Assembly (NCBI RefSeq): GCF_000373265.1
Contig: NZ_KB890762.1
Span: 429,705 to 493,704 of the forward strand
Direction of reading: 5' to 3'
Length of the DNA stretch: 64,000 nt
Source of the DNA: Pontibacter roseus DSM 17521
Lineage (GTDB): Bacteria; Bacteroidota; Bacteroidia; Cytophagales; Hymenobacteraceae
Shown here: in pieces, positions 25,201-32,799 of the stretch
How the letters are laid out: each line of letters starts with the position of its first letter
How positions within the stretch are numbered: position 1 is the first letter of the stretch
Translations under genes and position numbers: made by a program
The notes under the pieces: model-generated
Database searches by the model: none
Told to the model about the DNA's origin: nothing
What the model saw: the letters and a program-made list of their open reading frames with translations, nothing else

Positions 25201-26208
25201 TTAGACAGCCGTGAAGAGCACATCAGCAAAGTAACGGCGCTCGTCCTGGAAGATGGTGTCGGTTCTGAAGCCAGATTGCTGGCCTAGTCCCTGCACCTGA
25301 TTCATGGTATATTTCCTGGAGTTCTCTGTATGCACGGCCTCCCAGGCGGCAAAGGTATAGCTACGGTCGAGGCTTCTCAGGTATACCTGCTGCTGTTGCT
25401 GGCTGATAAGGAAGCTCCTCATGACGCCCTCCTGCGGGTCATACAAGGCGTAGTGTCTGAACTGCTCCAGGTCGAAGTTACCACCCAGTTCCCGGTTGAT
25501 GCGGTGTAGCAGATTCAGGTTGAAGGCCGCGGTTGTTCCGGAAGAGTCATCATAGGCAAGAAGGATGGTGTCTGGGTCTTTGCGCAGGTCCACGCCCATC
25601 AAGAGCTGGTCCCCTTTATCTAGATAGCCCCTTATGCTGGAAAGAAACGCCAGCCCTTCATCAGCATCAAAGTTGCCGATGTTGGACCCCAGGAACAAAA
25701 CCACTTTCCGCTCCGACTTATGTACCTGCAACCACTCCAGCGCTTGTGCATATTCCCCCACCACCGCCTGCACCTGTACGTCCGGCAATTCCTGCTGTAG
25801 GCTGTTCGTGAGCTGCTGCATGGCATCTCCTGAGATATCGACTGGCACATAATCAAAGGCATGTTGCTGGTGGCTGAGCTCTTTCAGCAGGATTTTAGTC
25901 TTGAAAGCATCGCCAGCGCCCAGGTCAATCAGATGGAAAAAACCTTCCTTGGTAAAATGCTCTGTTATGTTCTTCCGGTGCTGTGTTAGGAGCTCAAACT
26001 CGCTGCGCGTCAGGTAGTATTCCGGTAGCTCCATTATCTGCCTGAAAAGTTCGCTTCCGGCGGCATCGTAGAAGTAGCGGGAGGGAAGCCGTTTCTGCTC
26101 ACGCGACAGCCCTTCTGCCACATCACGGGCAAAAGCGCGTACGTCGGAGCTGCCATCGGCATTGCGGCTGAGGTCAATCATAGGTGCTTTGGGGAGGTTG
26201 AGAATCAT
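25201..26208 (-). CDS. egtD: L-histidine N(alpha)-methyltransferase (ergothioneine synthesis)
   Basis: A 335-residue SAM methyltransferase of the EgtD family, which trimethylates histidine to hercynine. SRYFYDAAGSELFRQIMELP (near residue 43) is the EgtD start signature, LIDLGAGDAFKTKILL (near 93) is SAM motif I, and LLMGVDLRKD with YDDSSGTTAAFN follow. Length matches the family (about 320 residues). The start lies six bases from the stop of egtB, so the two are an operon. No egtA, egtC or egtE gene is visible in this window. Confidence 0.93.
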   Translation of the reverse strand: MILNLPKAPMIDLSRNADGSSDVRAFARDVAEGLSREQKRLPSRYFYDAAGSELFRQIMELPEYYLTRSEFELLTQHRKNITEHFTKEGFFHLIDLGAGDAFKTKILLKELSHQQHAFDYVPVDISGDAMQQLTNSLQQELPDVQVQAVVGEYAQALEWLQVHKSERKVVLFLGSNIGNFDADEGLAFLSSIRGYLDKGDQLLMGVDLRKDPDTILLAYDDSSGTTAAFNLNLLHRINRELGGNFDLEQFRHYALYDPQEGVMRSFLISQQQQQVYLRSLDRSYTFAAWEAVHTENSRKYTMNQVQGLGQQSGFRTDTIFQDERRYFADVLFTAV

Positions 26209-26214
26209 AAAACG

Positions 26215-27477
26215 TTATTCAGCTAGCCGGATACCCGTGTACTGCCAGCGCTTATCAGGATGGAAAAAATTGCGATACGTCGTCCGGATATGGCTGGCAG
26301 GAGTGGCGCAGGAGCCCCCCCGAAGCACCATCTGGTTAATCATGAATTTGCCGTTGTACTCGCCTAGGGCACCGGGAGCGGTCGAGAAACCCGGATAGGG
26401 ATGGTAGGCGCTGTAGGTCCATTCCCAGTTGTCGCCATACAGTTGCTGCATACCTGTACCTGGCTGTGCGGCCGTGGGTTCAAATAAGCCTGATTCCTGG
26501 AAGTTGCCTGTTGCAGGCGGGTATACCTGTGCGGCTGCCTCCCATTCAAACTCTGTGAGGAGGCGCTTGCCTGCCCAGGAGGCATAGGCCTGTGCTTCAT
26601 AAAAGCTGATGTGGGTGACAGGTTTATTCAGTTCCAGTGGCTCCAGCCCATGCATCGTGAACACCATCCACTCACCGTCCTGCTCCAGCCAATAGAGGGG
26701 CGCTTTCAGGTTGTTGGAACGAACCAGCGCCAACCCCTCATCGAGCCAGAAGCGGAAGTCGTCATACCCTCCCGCCTGCATGAATGCCAAATACTCTCCG
26801 TTTGTCACCAGCCGGTTCATGACGCTGAAATCATTCAGCAGCACCTCGTGCACGCCCAATTCATTGTCAAAGCAAAACCCGTCACCGGTATGGCCTATGG
26901 TGTATACGCCCCCCGGAACCTCCAAAAAAGTAGCGGCTTCTAGAGCAGGAGAGCTGGATGGATTTTGGGTATAGTAAGCCGGCAGTAGCGGGTTGGTGCT
27001 CAGGATGTATTTGATGTCAGTGACCAGCAGTTCCTGGTGCTGCTGCTCGTGTTGCAGGCCCAACTCCAGTATCGGCATAAGCTCTGCCAGCGTCTCCTCA
27101 TTGGCCTTCGTGAGCAACTCACCGATGTGCTCATTCACGTGCCTCCGGTAGGCGTACACGTCCCGGAGGGGCGGACGGGTAAGGGTGCTCCGCTCGGCCC
27201 GCTGCACCCGGTTGCCTACGGTATTGTAGTAAGAGTTGAATAGAAAAGCATAGCTGGGGTGGAAAACCTGGTATCCTTTCAGGTATGGCTGCAATACGAA
27301 CTGCTCAAAAAACCAGGTGCTGTGGGCCATATGCCACTTGGGTGGACTCACGTCCACCATGGGCTGCACCACGGTATCTTCAGGTTCTAGCGGCGCGCAA
27401 ATGCTTTCTGTCTGCGACCGAATCTGCTCGAATCGTTTAATTTGCTGTTGCGTCGGGGGTGCGGTGAGGGTACTCAT
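26215..27477 (-). CDS. egtB: ergothioneine biosynthesis protein EgtB (sulfoxide synthase)
   Basis: A 420-residue non-haem iron enzyme that joins hercynine to a thiol using O2. The N-terminal DinB-like domain contains HMAHSTWFFEQF and the iron-binding HX3HXE motif (HEQQHQE, near residue 143). The C-terminal FGE-sulfatase domain contains WEWTYSAYHPYPGF and RGGSCATP. The frame extends 37 codons upstream, but ATG at 27477 (MSTLTAPPTQ) gives a normal N-terminus. Whether the thiol donor is cysteine or gamma-glutamylcysteine cannot be decided by eye. Confidence 0.92.
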   Translation of the reverse strand: MSTLTAPPTQQQIKRFEQIRSQTESICAPLEPEDTVVQPMVDVSPPKWHMAHSTWFFEQFVLQPYLKGYQVFHPSYAFLFNSYYNTVGNRVQRAERSTLTRPPLRDVYAYRRHVNEHIGELLTKANEETLAELMPILELGLQHEQQHQELLVTDIKYILSTNPLLPAYYTQNPSSSPALEAATFLEVPGGVYTIGHTGDGFCFDNELGVHEVLLNDFSVMNRLVTNGEYLAFMQAGGYDDFRFWLDEGLALVRSNNLKAPLYWLEQDGEWMVFTMHGLEPLELNKPVTHISFYEAQAYASWAGKRLLTEFEWEAAAQVYPPATGNFQESGLFEPTAAQPGTGMQQLYGDNWEWTYSAYHPYPGFSTAPGALGEYNGKFMINQMVLRGGSCATPASHIRTTYRNFFHPDKRWQYTGIRLAE

Positions 27478-27674
27478 AAGTTTGATGTCTAAAGGATAAG
27501 CAGGTATGGTGCAGCATTCGGTGAAGCATTGGAATATCAGCGATGTATGGCAGTTGGTTGATGCTGTTTTGCTTCTGTGTGCCTCCAATACCGTTTTTCC
27601 TCTGATGCTAACTGTTTTTATACGTATTTTGTTTTTAGTTCATCCCATGTGCTAACCATTCAGATTGAAAAATT

Positions 27675-28754
27675 ATGCCGCTTCAAGTCGCCGTTACCCC
27701 GCATACCCTGCAGTTCAAGTTTGATGCCCGCACCTCCCGTGGCGCTATGGCTTTTCACCAGGTCTACTACCTTTCGTTGTGGGAAACTGATGTACCGGAG
27801 GTGGTTGGCATCGGGGAATGTGCGCCTTTACCAGGCCTGAGCCTGGATGCTCGCCCAGATTTGGAAGCACGTATTGAGGCTCTGGTGCAACACATCAACA
27901 GGGCAGGCTTTACCCCGGACTTGCTGCAACACTACATTTATAGTGAAGAACTTAACGCATGGCCCTCTTTGCGTTTCGCCTTGGAGACGGCTCTGCTTGA
28001 TTTGAGGAAAGAAGGGAAAAAGCAACTCTATGACAACGCCTTCAGCAGAGGGGAGCAAGGTATAGCCATCAACGGACTCATCTGGATGGGAGACCGGGAC
28101 TTCATGCAGGAACAGATAAAGAAGAAGCTTAGCGAAGGCTATACCTGCCTGAAGATGAAGATTGGAGGTCTGGACTTTGCAACGGAACTGGAGATACTGG
28201 AGCAAATCCGGGAGGTGGCCGGGCCGGAGCACCTGACCGTTAGAGTGGATGCCAATGGCGCATTCACTACGCAGGATGCTTTCCGGAAGCTGGAGCGCCT
28301 GGCCAGGTATAGCCTGCACTCCATTGAGCAGCCCATCCGGCAGGGGCAGCCGGAGCAGATGCAGCAACTCTGTGCCTTCACCCCCATACCCATCGCCCTG
28401 GACGAAGAACTAATAGGTATACAGGAGCCTGCCCAACAGGCGGAACTGCTGGATTTCATCAAGCCCCAGTACATCATCCTCAAGCCGACGCTGGTAGGAG
28501 GGCTACAGGCCACCGCAAACTGGGTAGGTATAGCCGAGCAGCGGAACATCAACTGGTGGATGACCTCAGCACTGGAGTCGAACATCGGGCTCAACGCCAT
28601 CAGCCAATTCACGGCAAACTATCCAATCAGCCTCCCACAAGGACTTGGCACCGGTCAGCTCTACCACAACAACATTGCCTCCCCGCTGGATATCAATGCA
28701 GGCGAACTGTGGTTTAGCAAGTCGGGGTGGGGGCAGCTACCAGTGCAGGTATAG
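27675..28754 (+). CDS. menC: enolase-superfamily enzyme, probably o-succinylbenzoate synthase
   Basis: A 359-residue muconate-lactonizing-type TIM barrel. The KxK acid/base pair is in CLKMKIGG (near residue 157), metal ligands appear in VRVDANGAF, then in HSIEQPIRQ and IALDEELIG, and the second-face Lys is in YIILKPTLVGG. The pattern LKPTLVGG and the N-terminal GIGECAPLPGL fit MenC of menaquinone synthesis, but dipeptide epimerases share these motifs. No other men gene is nearby, so the name is probable only. The octamer forms the final codons CAG GTA TAG. Confidence 0.7.
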   Translation: MPLQVAVTPHTLQFKFDARTSRGAMAFHQVYYLSLWETDVPEVVGIGECAPLPGLSLDARPDLEARIEALVQHINRAGFTPDLLQHYIYSEELNAWPSLRFALETALLDLRKEGKKQLYDNAFSRGEQGIAINGLIWMGDRDFMQEQIKKKLSEGYTCLKMKIGGLDFATELEILEQIREVAGPEHLTVRVDANGAFTTQDAFRKLERLARYSLHSIEQPIRQGQPEQMQQLCAFTPIPIALDEELIGIQEPAQQAELLDFIKPQYIILKPTLVGGLQATANWVGIAEQRNINWWMTSALESNIGLNAISQFTANYPISLPQGLGTGQLYHNNIASPLDINAGELWFSKSGWGQLPVQV

Positions 28755-28775
28755 GTGCCACCTGCTATACCTAAT

Positions 28776-28810
28776 AAAAAAAGGCCTGCAGTTTTTGCAG
28801 GCCTTTTTTT
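28776..28810. terminator. bidirectional terminator
   Basis: A perfect 15-bp stem (28776-28790 with 28796-28810) with a five-base loop, flanked by seven A and seven T, lies between the converging menC-like gene and the outer-membrane barrel gene. Confidence 0.92.
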
Positions 28811-28819
28811 ACATACACA

Positions 28820-31603
28820 TTAGTTATTTCCTCTGTAACCGCCTGGGCCACCCGGACCACGGCGTTGCATGTTCTCCTCTGGAGCCTGCCCGCCGGCAAA
28901 GCTGCGAATGTTGTAGGAGAAGGTCAGCATGAAGTAACGCTGCAGCACTGTAGACTGCACATCCTCCACGTACGATTCCGTGATGTTGCGGCGAATGCTG
29001 GCGTTCTGCTTCAGCAGGTCGTTCACGCTAAGGCTAACCTCACCCAATTTGTTCTTAAAGACCTTCTTGCCGATGCTCATGTTCCAGAGCAGGAAGCTGT
29101 TATCCACTCCCGCTGACAGACCAGAATTGTACTGGTGGTTCAGCTCAGTGCGGTATACGAGGTCCTTCCACAGAATCCAGTTGTAGCGCAGGCTCGTGTT
29201 CTGGTTGAAGAAGTTGTTGTTCTGGTTTGTGCGCAGCGAGTTAGACACGATGTTGTAGCTCGAGAAAGTGGAGACAGTGAAGTCAACTTTATCGCTGATG
29301 TTGCTGCTGATGTTGAAGCCAGCGCCCAGGTTCGTGTTGTTGGCGTAATTCACCTCATTGTCAATCATACCAGGTATGCGCGAATGCCCGATGGAACCGT
29401 TCACGTTGAAGTTGGAGCTGATGAAGTTGAGCGGCTGGCCGTAGTTGAAGAACGAGCGCACGTTCCAGTAACCGTCCATATTCACCGGTCGGCTCAGGCG
29501 AGCACCCGGGCGCAATTCATAGCCAGTAGCCACTCCCTCAGGGATGGAGTTGGTATACACAGCATTGGCTATGTAGTTCTGAGTCATGGTACCGAACATG
29601 CCAATGAAGAACACCCTGTTCGTTTCCGGGTTGAAGTTTCGGTAGCGCACATTGATTCTGTTCTGGTAGTCCTGGTCCAGCTCTGCGTTACCGATTCTGG
29701 CCTGTAGTGGGTTGGAAATATCCAGCACCTCCTGCAACTGCTCCACCGATGGCACATTGGTGCTGGAGCGGAAGTTCACCGTCAGGTTACGCGAGTTGGA
29801 GAACTTGTACTCGTACTCCGCCGATGGCAGGATGTTGGAGAAGTTGCGCTTCAGGTTGTAATCAGTGGGAAACTCGCTATCGCTGTTGAGGGTGGCGTAT
29901 TGGTAGAGCGTGCTCACCTGGAACCGTACCTTGTCATTGCGGTACTGGTAGCTTGGCCCCACGCTCTGCGAGAGGTAGTCGCTCTTGAACGTGCTGCTCA
30001 GCGGCGTGTTCAGGCCAGAATAAAGGCCAGCCGTCTCCTCATAGTCAAAGGTTCTTCTGTCGGAATCACGCATCTGGTTGCCGATGGAGTACTCCAGCTG
30101 CAGGCGTGACTTCTCACCCAGGCGCTGGGAATAGTTCGCGTTACCAGACCAGTTGAAGTTCATGCGGTCCAGCTTGATGAACTGGTTCCGGGACACGCTC
30201 TTGTCCGGGTTCTCGAAGTTCTGTGTGTTCTCCAATTGGTAGCCGTCACCCTCCGTGTTGCTCACGCTGGTGTTAAAGTTGGTGGTCAGGATACGGCCTG
30301 AATCGCCGAACTTGTGGGAGTACAGGATGTTGTTGTTGAAGTTAAGGCTCGTGTTGTCGGAAGTAGAGCGGTTTAAAGACTCGGACAAGTCGCCGGCAGC
30401 ATCATAGGTACGCGCATCCCGCTCCGTGAAGGCGTTGATTTTCTGCAACGAGATGTTCGGCGTCACGAGGAGCCTGTTGTTCTGGTTGATGTTGTACTGA
30501 AGTCGGAAATTGAGGCGGTGGCTCTCTTCTACGTCGTTGTTGCGGCTGTTCTCCGTATACTGCAAGCCCGCATCGTTTGAAACGAAATCGCGGAAGCGGT
30601 ACTGGTTGTTAATGACGTCGCGGTTAGAGTAGTTGTAGTTGCCGCTCACCTCCATCTTCTTGCCCCACATGTCGTTGTAGTTCACGCCGAAGGTGTTCGT
30701 GTTGATAATGCCGGTGGGAGAGCCGCCGCCCCAGCCTCTGCGGCCGCGCATGCCGCCACCCGGCGTTTCACCTACCGAGAAGTCGAACATGTTGATGTTG
30801 TTGGTGAGGCCTGTCACCGTGATTCTTCTGTTGTTGTTGAAGTAGTTCACCGCAGCGCCCACCATATATCTGTCGTCTGTGCCGTAACCAGCCGATATCT
30901 TACCCATATAACCTTGGCGGCGCTCTTTCTTCGTCACGAAGTTGAGGGTCTTGATGCGGTTGCCATCGTCAAAGCCGCTGAAGGCAGCTTGGTCGCTCTG
31001 GGCATCGAACACCTGCACGTTCTCAATCATGTCCGAAGACAGGTTGCGCATGGCTGAGTTCACATCCTCGCCGGTGTAGCGCTTGCCGTCAATCATCACC
31101 TGCCGCACTTCCTCGCCCTGTGCCTGTATTTTACCATCCTGCACCGTCACACCCGGCATCTTCGTAACCAGGTCCTCGGCGCTCGCATCAGGCGCTGTCT
31201 TGAAGGCCTTGGCGTTCAGCTGCGTGGTGTCACCCTTCTGTTCTCCAAGTGGCGCGCGGCCTATCACCTGTACTTCGCTCAGTCGGTTGTTCTGCTCCTG
31301 CAGGGCCAGTACACCCAGGTCCAACGGACCCTGCTGCACCTTCACGGGTCTGCTTAATAAATCAAAACCAAGGTAGCGCACCTCCAGGGTATAGTCGCCT
31401 GACTGCACTTGCTCAAAGCGGAAAGCCCCCTCACCGTCAGTTACAGTAGTCAGGATGCCCGTGCTGGCGGCTCGCTTCATGACAACGCTGGCACCCGGGA
31501 GACCGCTTTTGTCTGAAGCACTCTGAACGATGCCCGTCACGGCCTGTGCGTAAGCCTGTGATACGCTGATGAACATAATCAGCAGGGAGAACAATTTTCT
31601 CAT
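28820..31603 (-). CDS. TonB-receptor-like outer-membrane beta-barrel protein
   Basis: A 927-residue outer-membrane protein. A signal peptide (residues 1-19) precedes a carboxypeptidase-regulatory-like domain (about 22-110, with GLPGASVVMK and TDGEGAFRFEQV). A plug-like region (about 125-230) has LVTKMPGVTVQDGKI and VMIDGKRYTGEDV. A long Asn- and Tyr-rich barrel ends in RYFMLTFSYNIR, after which comes an extra Gly/Pro/Arg tail. It belongs to the outer membrane beta-barrel family related to SusC-like receptors, without a SusD partner here. The ligand is unknown. Confidence 0.9.
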   Translation of the reverse strand: MRKLFSLLIMFISVSQAYAQAVTGIVQSASDKSGLPGASVVMKRAASTGILTTVTDGEGAFRFEQVQSGDYTLEVRYLGFDLLSRPVKVQQGPLDLGVLALQEQNNRLSEVQVIGRAPLGEQKGDTTQLNAKAFKTAPDASAEDLVTKMPGVTVQDGKIQAQGEEVRQVMIDGKRYTGEDVNSAMRNLSSDMIENVQVFDAQSDQAAFSGFDDGNRIKTLNFVTKKERRQGYMGKISAGYGTDDRYMVGAAVNYFNNNRRITVTGLTNNINMFDFSVGETPGGGMRGRRGWGGGSPTGIINTNTFGVNYNDMWGKKMEVSGNYNYSNRDVINNQYRFRDFVSNDAGLQYTENSRNNDVEESHRLNFRLQYNINQNNRLLVTPNISLQKINAFTERDARTYDAAGDLSESLNRSTSDNTSLNFNNNILYSHKFGDSGRILTTNFNTSVSNTEGDGYQLENTQNFENPDKSVSRNQFIKLDRMNFNWSGNANYSQRLGEKSRLQLEYSIGNQMRDSDRRTFDYEETAGLYSGLNTPLSSTFKSDYLSQSVGPSYQYRNDKVRFQVSTLYQYATLNSDSEFPTDYNLKRNFSNILPSAEYEYKFSNSRNLTVNFRSSTNVPSVEQLQEVLDISNPLQARIGNAELDQDYQNRINVRYRNFNPETNRVFFIGMFGTMTQNYIANAVYTNSIPEGVATGYELRPGARLSRPVNMDGYWNVRSFFNYGQPLNFISSNFNVNGSIGHSRIPGMIDNEVNYANNTNLGAGFNISSNISDKVDFTVSTFSSYNIVSNSLRTNQNNNFFNQNTSLRYNWILWKDLVYRTELNHQYNSGLSAGVDNSFLLWNMSIGKKVFKNKLGEVSLSVNDLLKQNASIRRNITESYVEDVQSTVLQRYFMLTFSYNIRSFAGGQAPEENMQRRGPGGPGGYRGNN

Positions 31604-31981
31604 TTGTGTTTGAATTGGGTAGTAGTGTTTTGTTTTCTAATAAACAGTCAGGGAATTCCCAGATATGCGAATTTACTTAGCCGCATTTATCCAGTAGGGA
31701 ATTGGTAGCATTTAGAACAGGTCAGCGGCGAAAGGTTTAACGTTCTGGATAATTTATTTTCAGGGTTGGGTATAGGAGGAGGAAGCCCTGAGCGGCTACT
31801 CCTTAAGTGTCCGAATCAGTTTCAGAATACTTTATAGATGTTTACAGTTGCCAGTCAGATGATGAAGGCTGGGAAGAAGTTGATGAAGGAGGTGTTGAGC
31901 GACGCTTCCTGGCTGGCTGTAAGAATTCAGCTGAAAAACTATGTATGCAGGTTCTTGGGGGAAAGCACCAGCTTATGAGAG
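31604..31981. other. 378-bp intergenic region upstream of the barrel protein gene
   Basis: No gene is supported here. It holds the promoter region of the minus-strand barrel gene and the 3' flank of the sirtuin gene. A GGGTATAGG copy of the dispersed motif lies near 31770. An 84-codon plus-strand frame starting at 31807 runs into the sirtuin gene and has no family resemblance. No clear promoter elements or hairpin were found. Confidence 0.5.
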
Positions 31982-32680
31982 TTACAGGTATTTTTCGCGC
32001 AGCAGGGTGGCAACTTTCGGCATGCCAGTGGTGGCCTTTTCTTCGAACAGGTGCAGGTTAGGCTTGGGGCGCACGTAAGGCAGGTTCGGGTCCACGACGA
32101 TGACAGGAGACTCGTTCGGCACCAAGTCCACCAGTCCGGCCGCCGGGTATACCACCAGCGAGGTGCCAGCCACCAGAAAGACATCCGCCTGCATGGTTTC
32201 CGCCATGGCCTGCTCCATCATTGGCACTTGTTCCCCAAACCACACGATATTAGGGCGCAATTGGGAACCACGCTCGCATTTATCGCCTAGCTTCAGCTCC
32301 CAACCTGCCATTTTGTACACCAGCGTTGGGTCTAAGGTGCTGCGACTCTCAAAAAGTTTGCCATGCAGGTGGATGACATGGGTAGAGCCGGCGCGCTCGT
32401 GCAGGTCGTCCACGTTCTGGGTGATAATGCGCACGTCAAAGTATTTCTCCAGTTCTGCGAGCACCTCATGTCCGGCGTTGGGTTTCACACTGATGGCATT
32501 CTTACGGCGCTGGTTGTAGAAATCTAGCACCAACTCTGGATTTTTGTGCCAACCTTGCGGTGAGGCTACTTCCATGACATCATGCCCTTCCCAAAGCCCA
32601 TTGGCATCCCGGAATGTGGCTATTCCGCTCTCTGCGCTTATACCTGCCCCCGTCAATACGACCAGTTTCTTTTTTGCCAT
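31982..32680 (-). CDS. SIR2-family NAD-dependent protein deacylase
   Basis: A 232-residue sirtuin. NAD-binding motifs are LTGAGISAESGIATFR (near residue 9) and ITQNVDDLHERAG, and the catalytic His is in IHLHGKLFE. FYNQRR supplies the Tyr and Arg that in class III sirtuins (CobB, SIRT5) favour succinyl or malonyl lysine. Oddly, the zinc-binding module between LHG and NIVWFGE contains a single Cys rather than the usual four, so structural zinc is probably lost. It stands between the barrel gene and topA. Confidence 0.9.
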   Translation of the reverse strand: MAKKKLVVLTGAGISAESGIATFRDANGLWEGHDVMEVASPQGWHKNPELVLDFYNQRRKNAISVKPNAGHEVLAELEKYFDVRIITQNVDDLHERAGSTHVIHLHGKLFESRSTLDPTLVYKMAGWELKLGDKCERGSQLRPNIVWFGEQVPMMEQAMAETMQADVFLVAGTSLVVYPAAGLVDLVPNESPVIVVDPNLPYVRPKPNLHLFEEKATTGMPKVATLLREKYL

Positions 32681-32762
32681 ACCTGTCCTGCGTTTCGTCT
32701 TTCGCTTTTTTACCTTTTACTTCTGAATCTGCTTTGGGTTGAGCTATACCTGCAGATACAAA

Positions 32763-32789
32763 AAAGCCGCTCCTATTGGGAGCGGCTTT
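32763..32789 (-). terminator. terminator of topA
   Basis: The 11-bp stem AAAGCCGCTCC/GGAGCGGCTTT (32763-32773 with 32779-32789) is followed on the minus strand by TTTTTT, 10 bases beyond the stop of topA. Confidence 0.88.
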
Positions 32790-32799
32790 CTATATTGCC

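Noticed and set aside
31807..32061. 84-codon plus-strand frame between the barrel and sirtuin genes
   Set aside because: Its second half is antisense to the sirtuin gene and no motif is recognisable.
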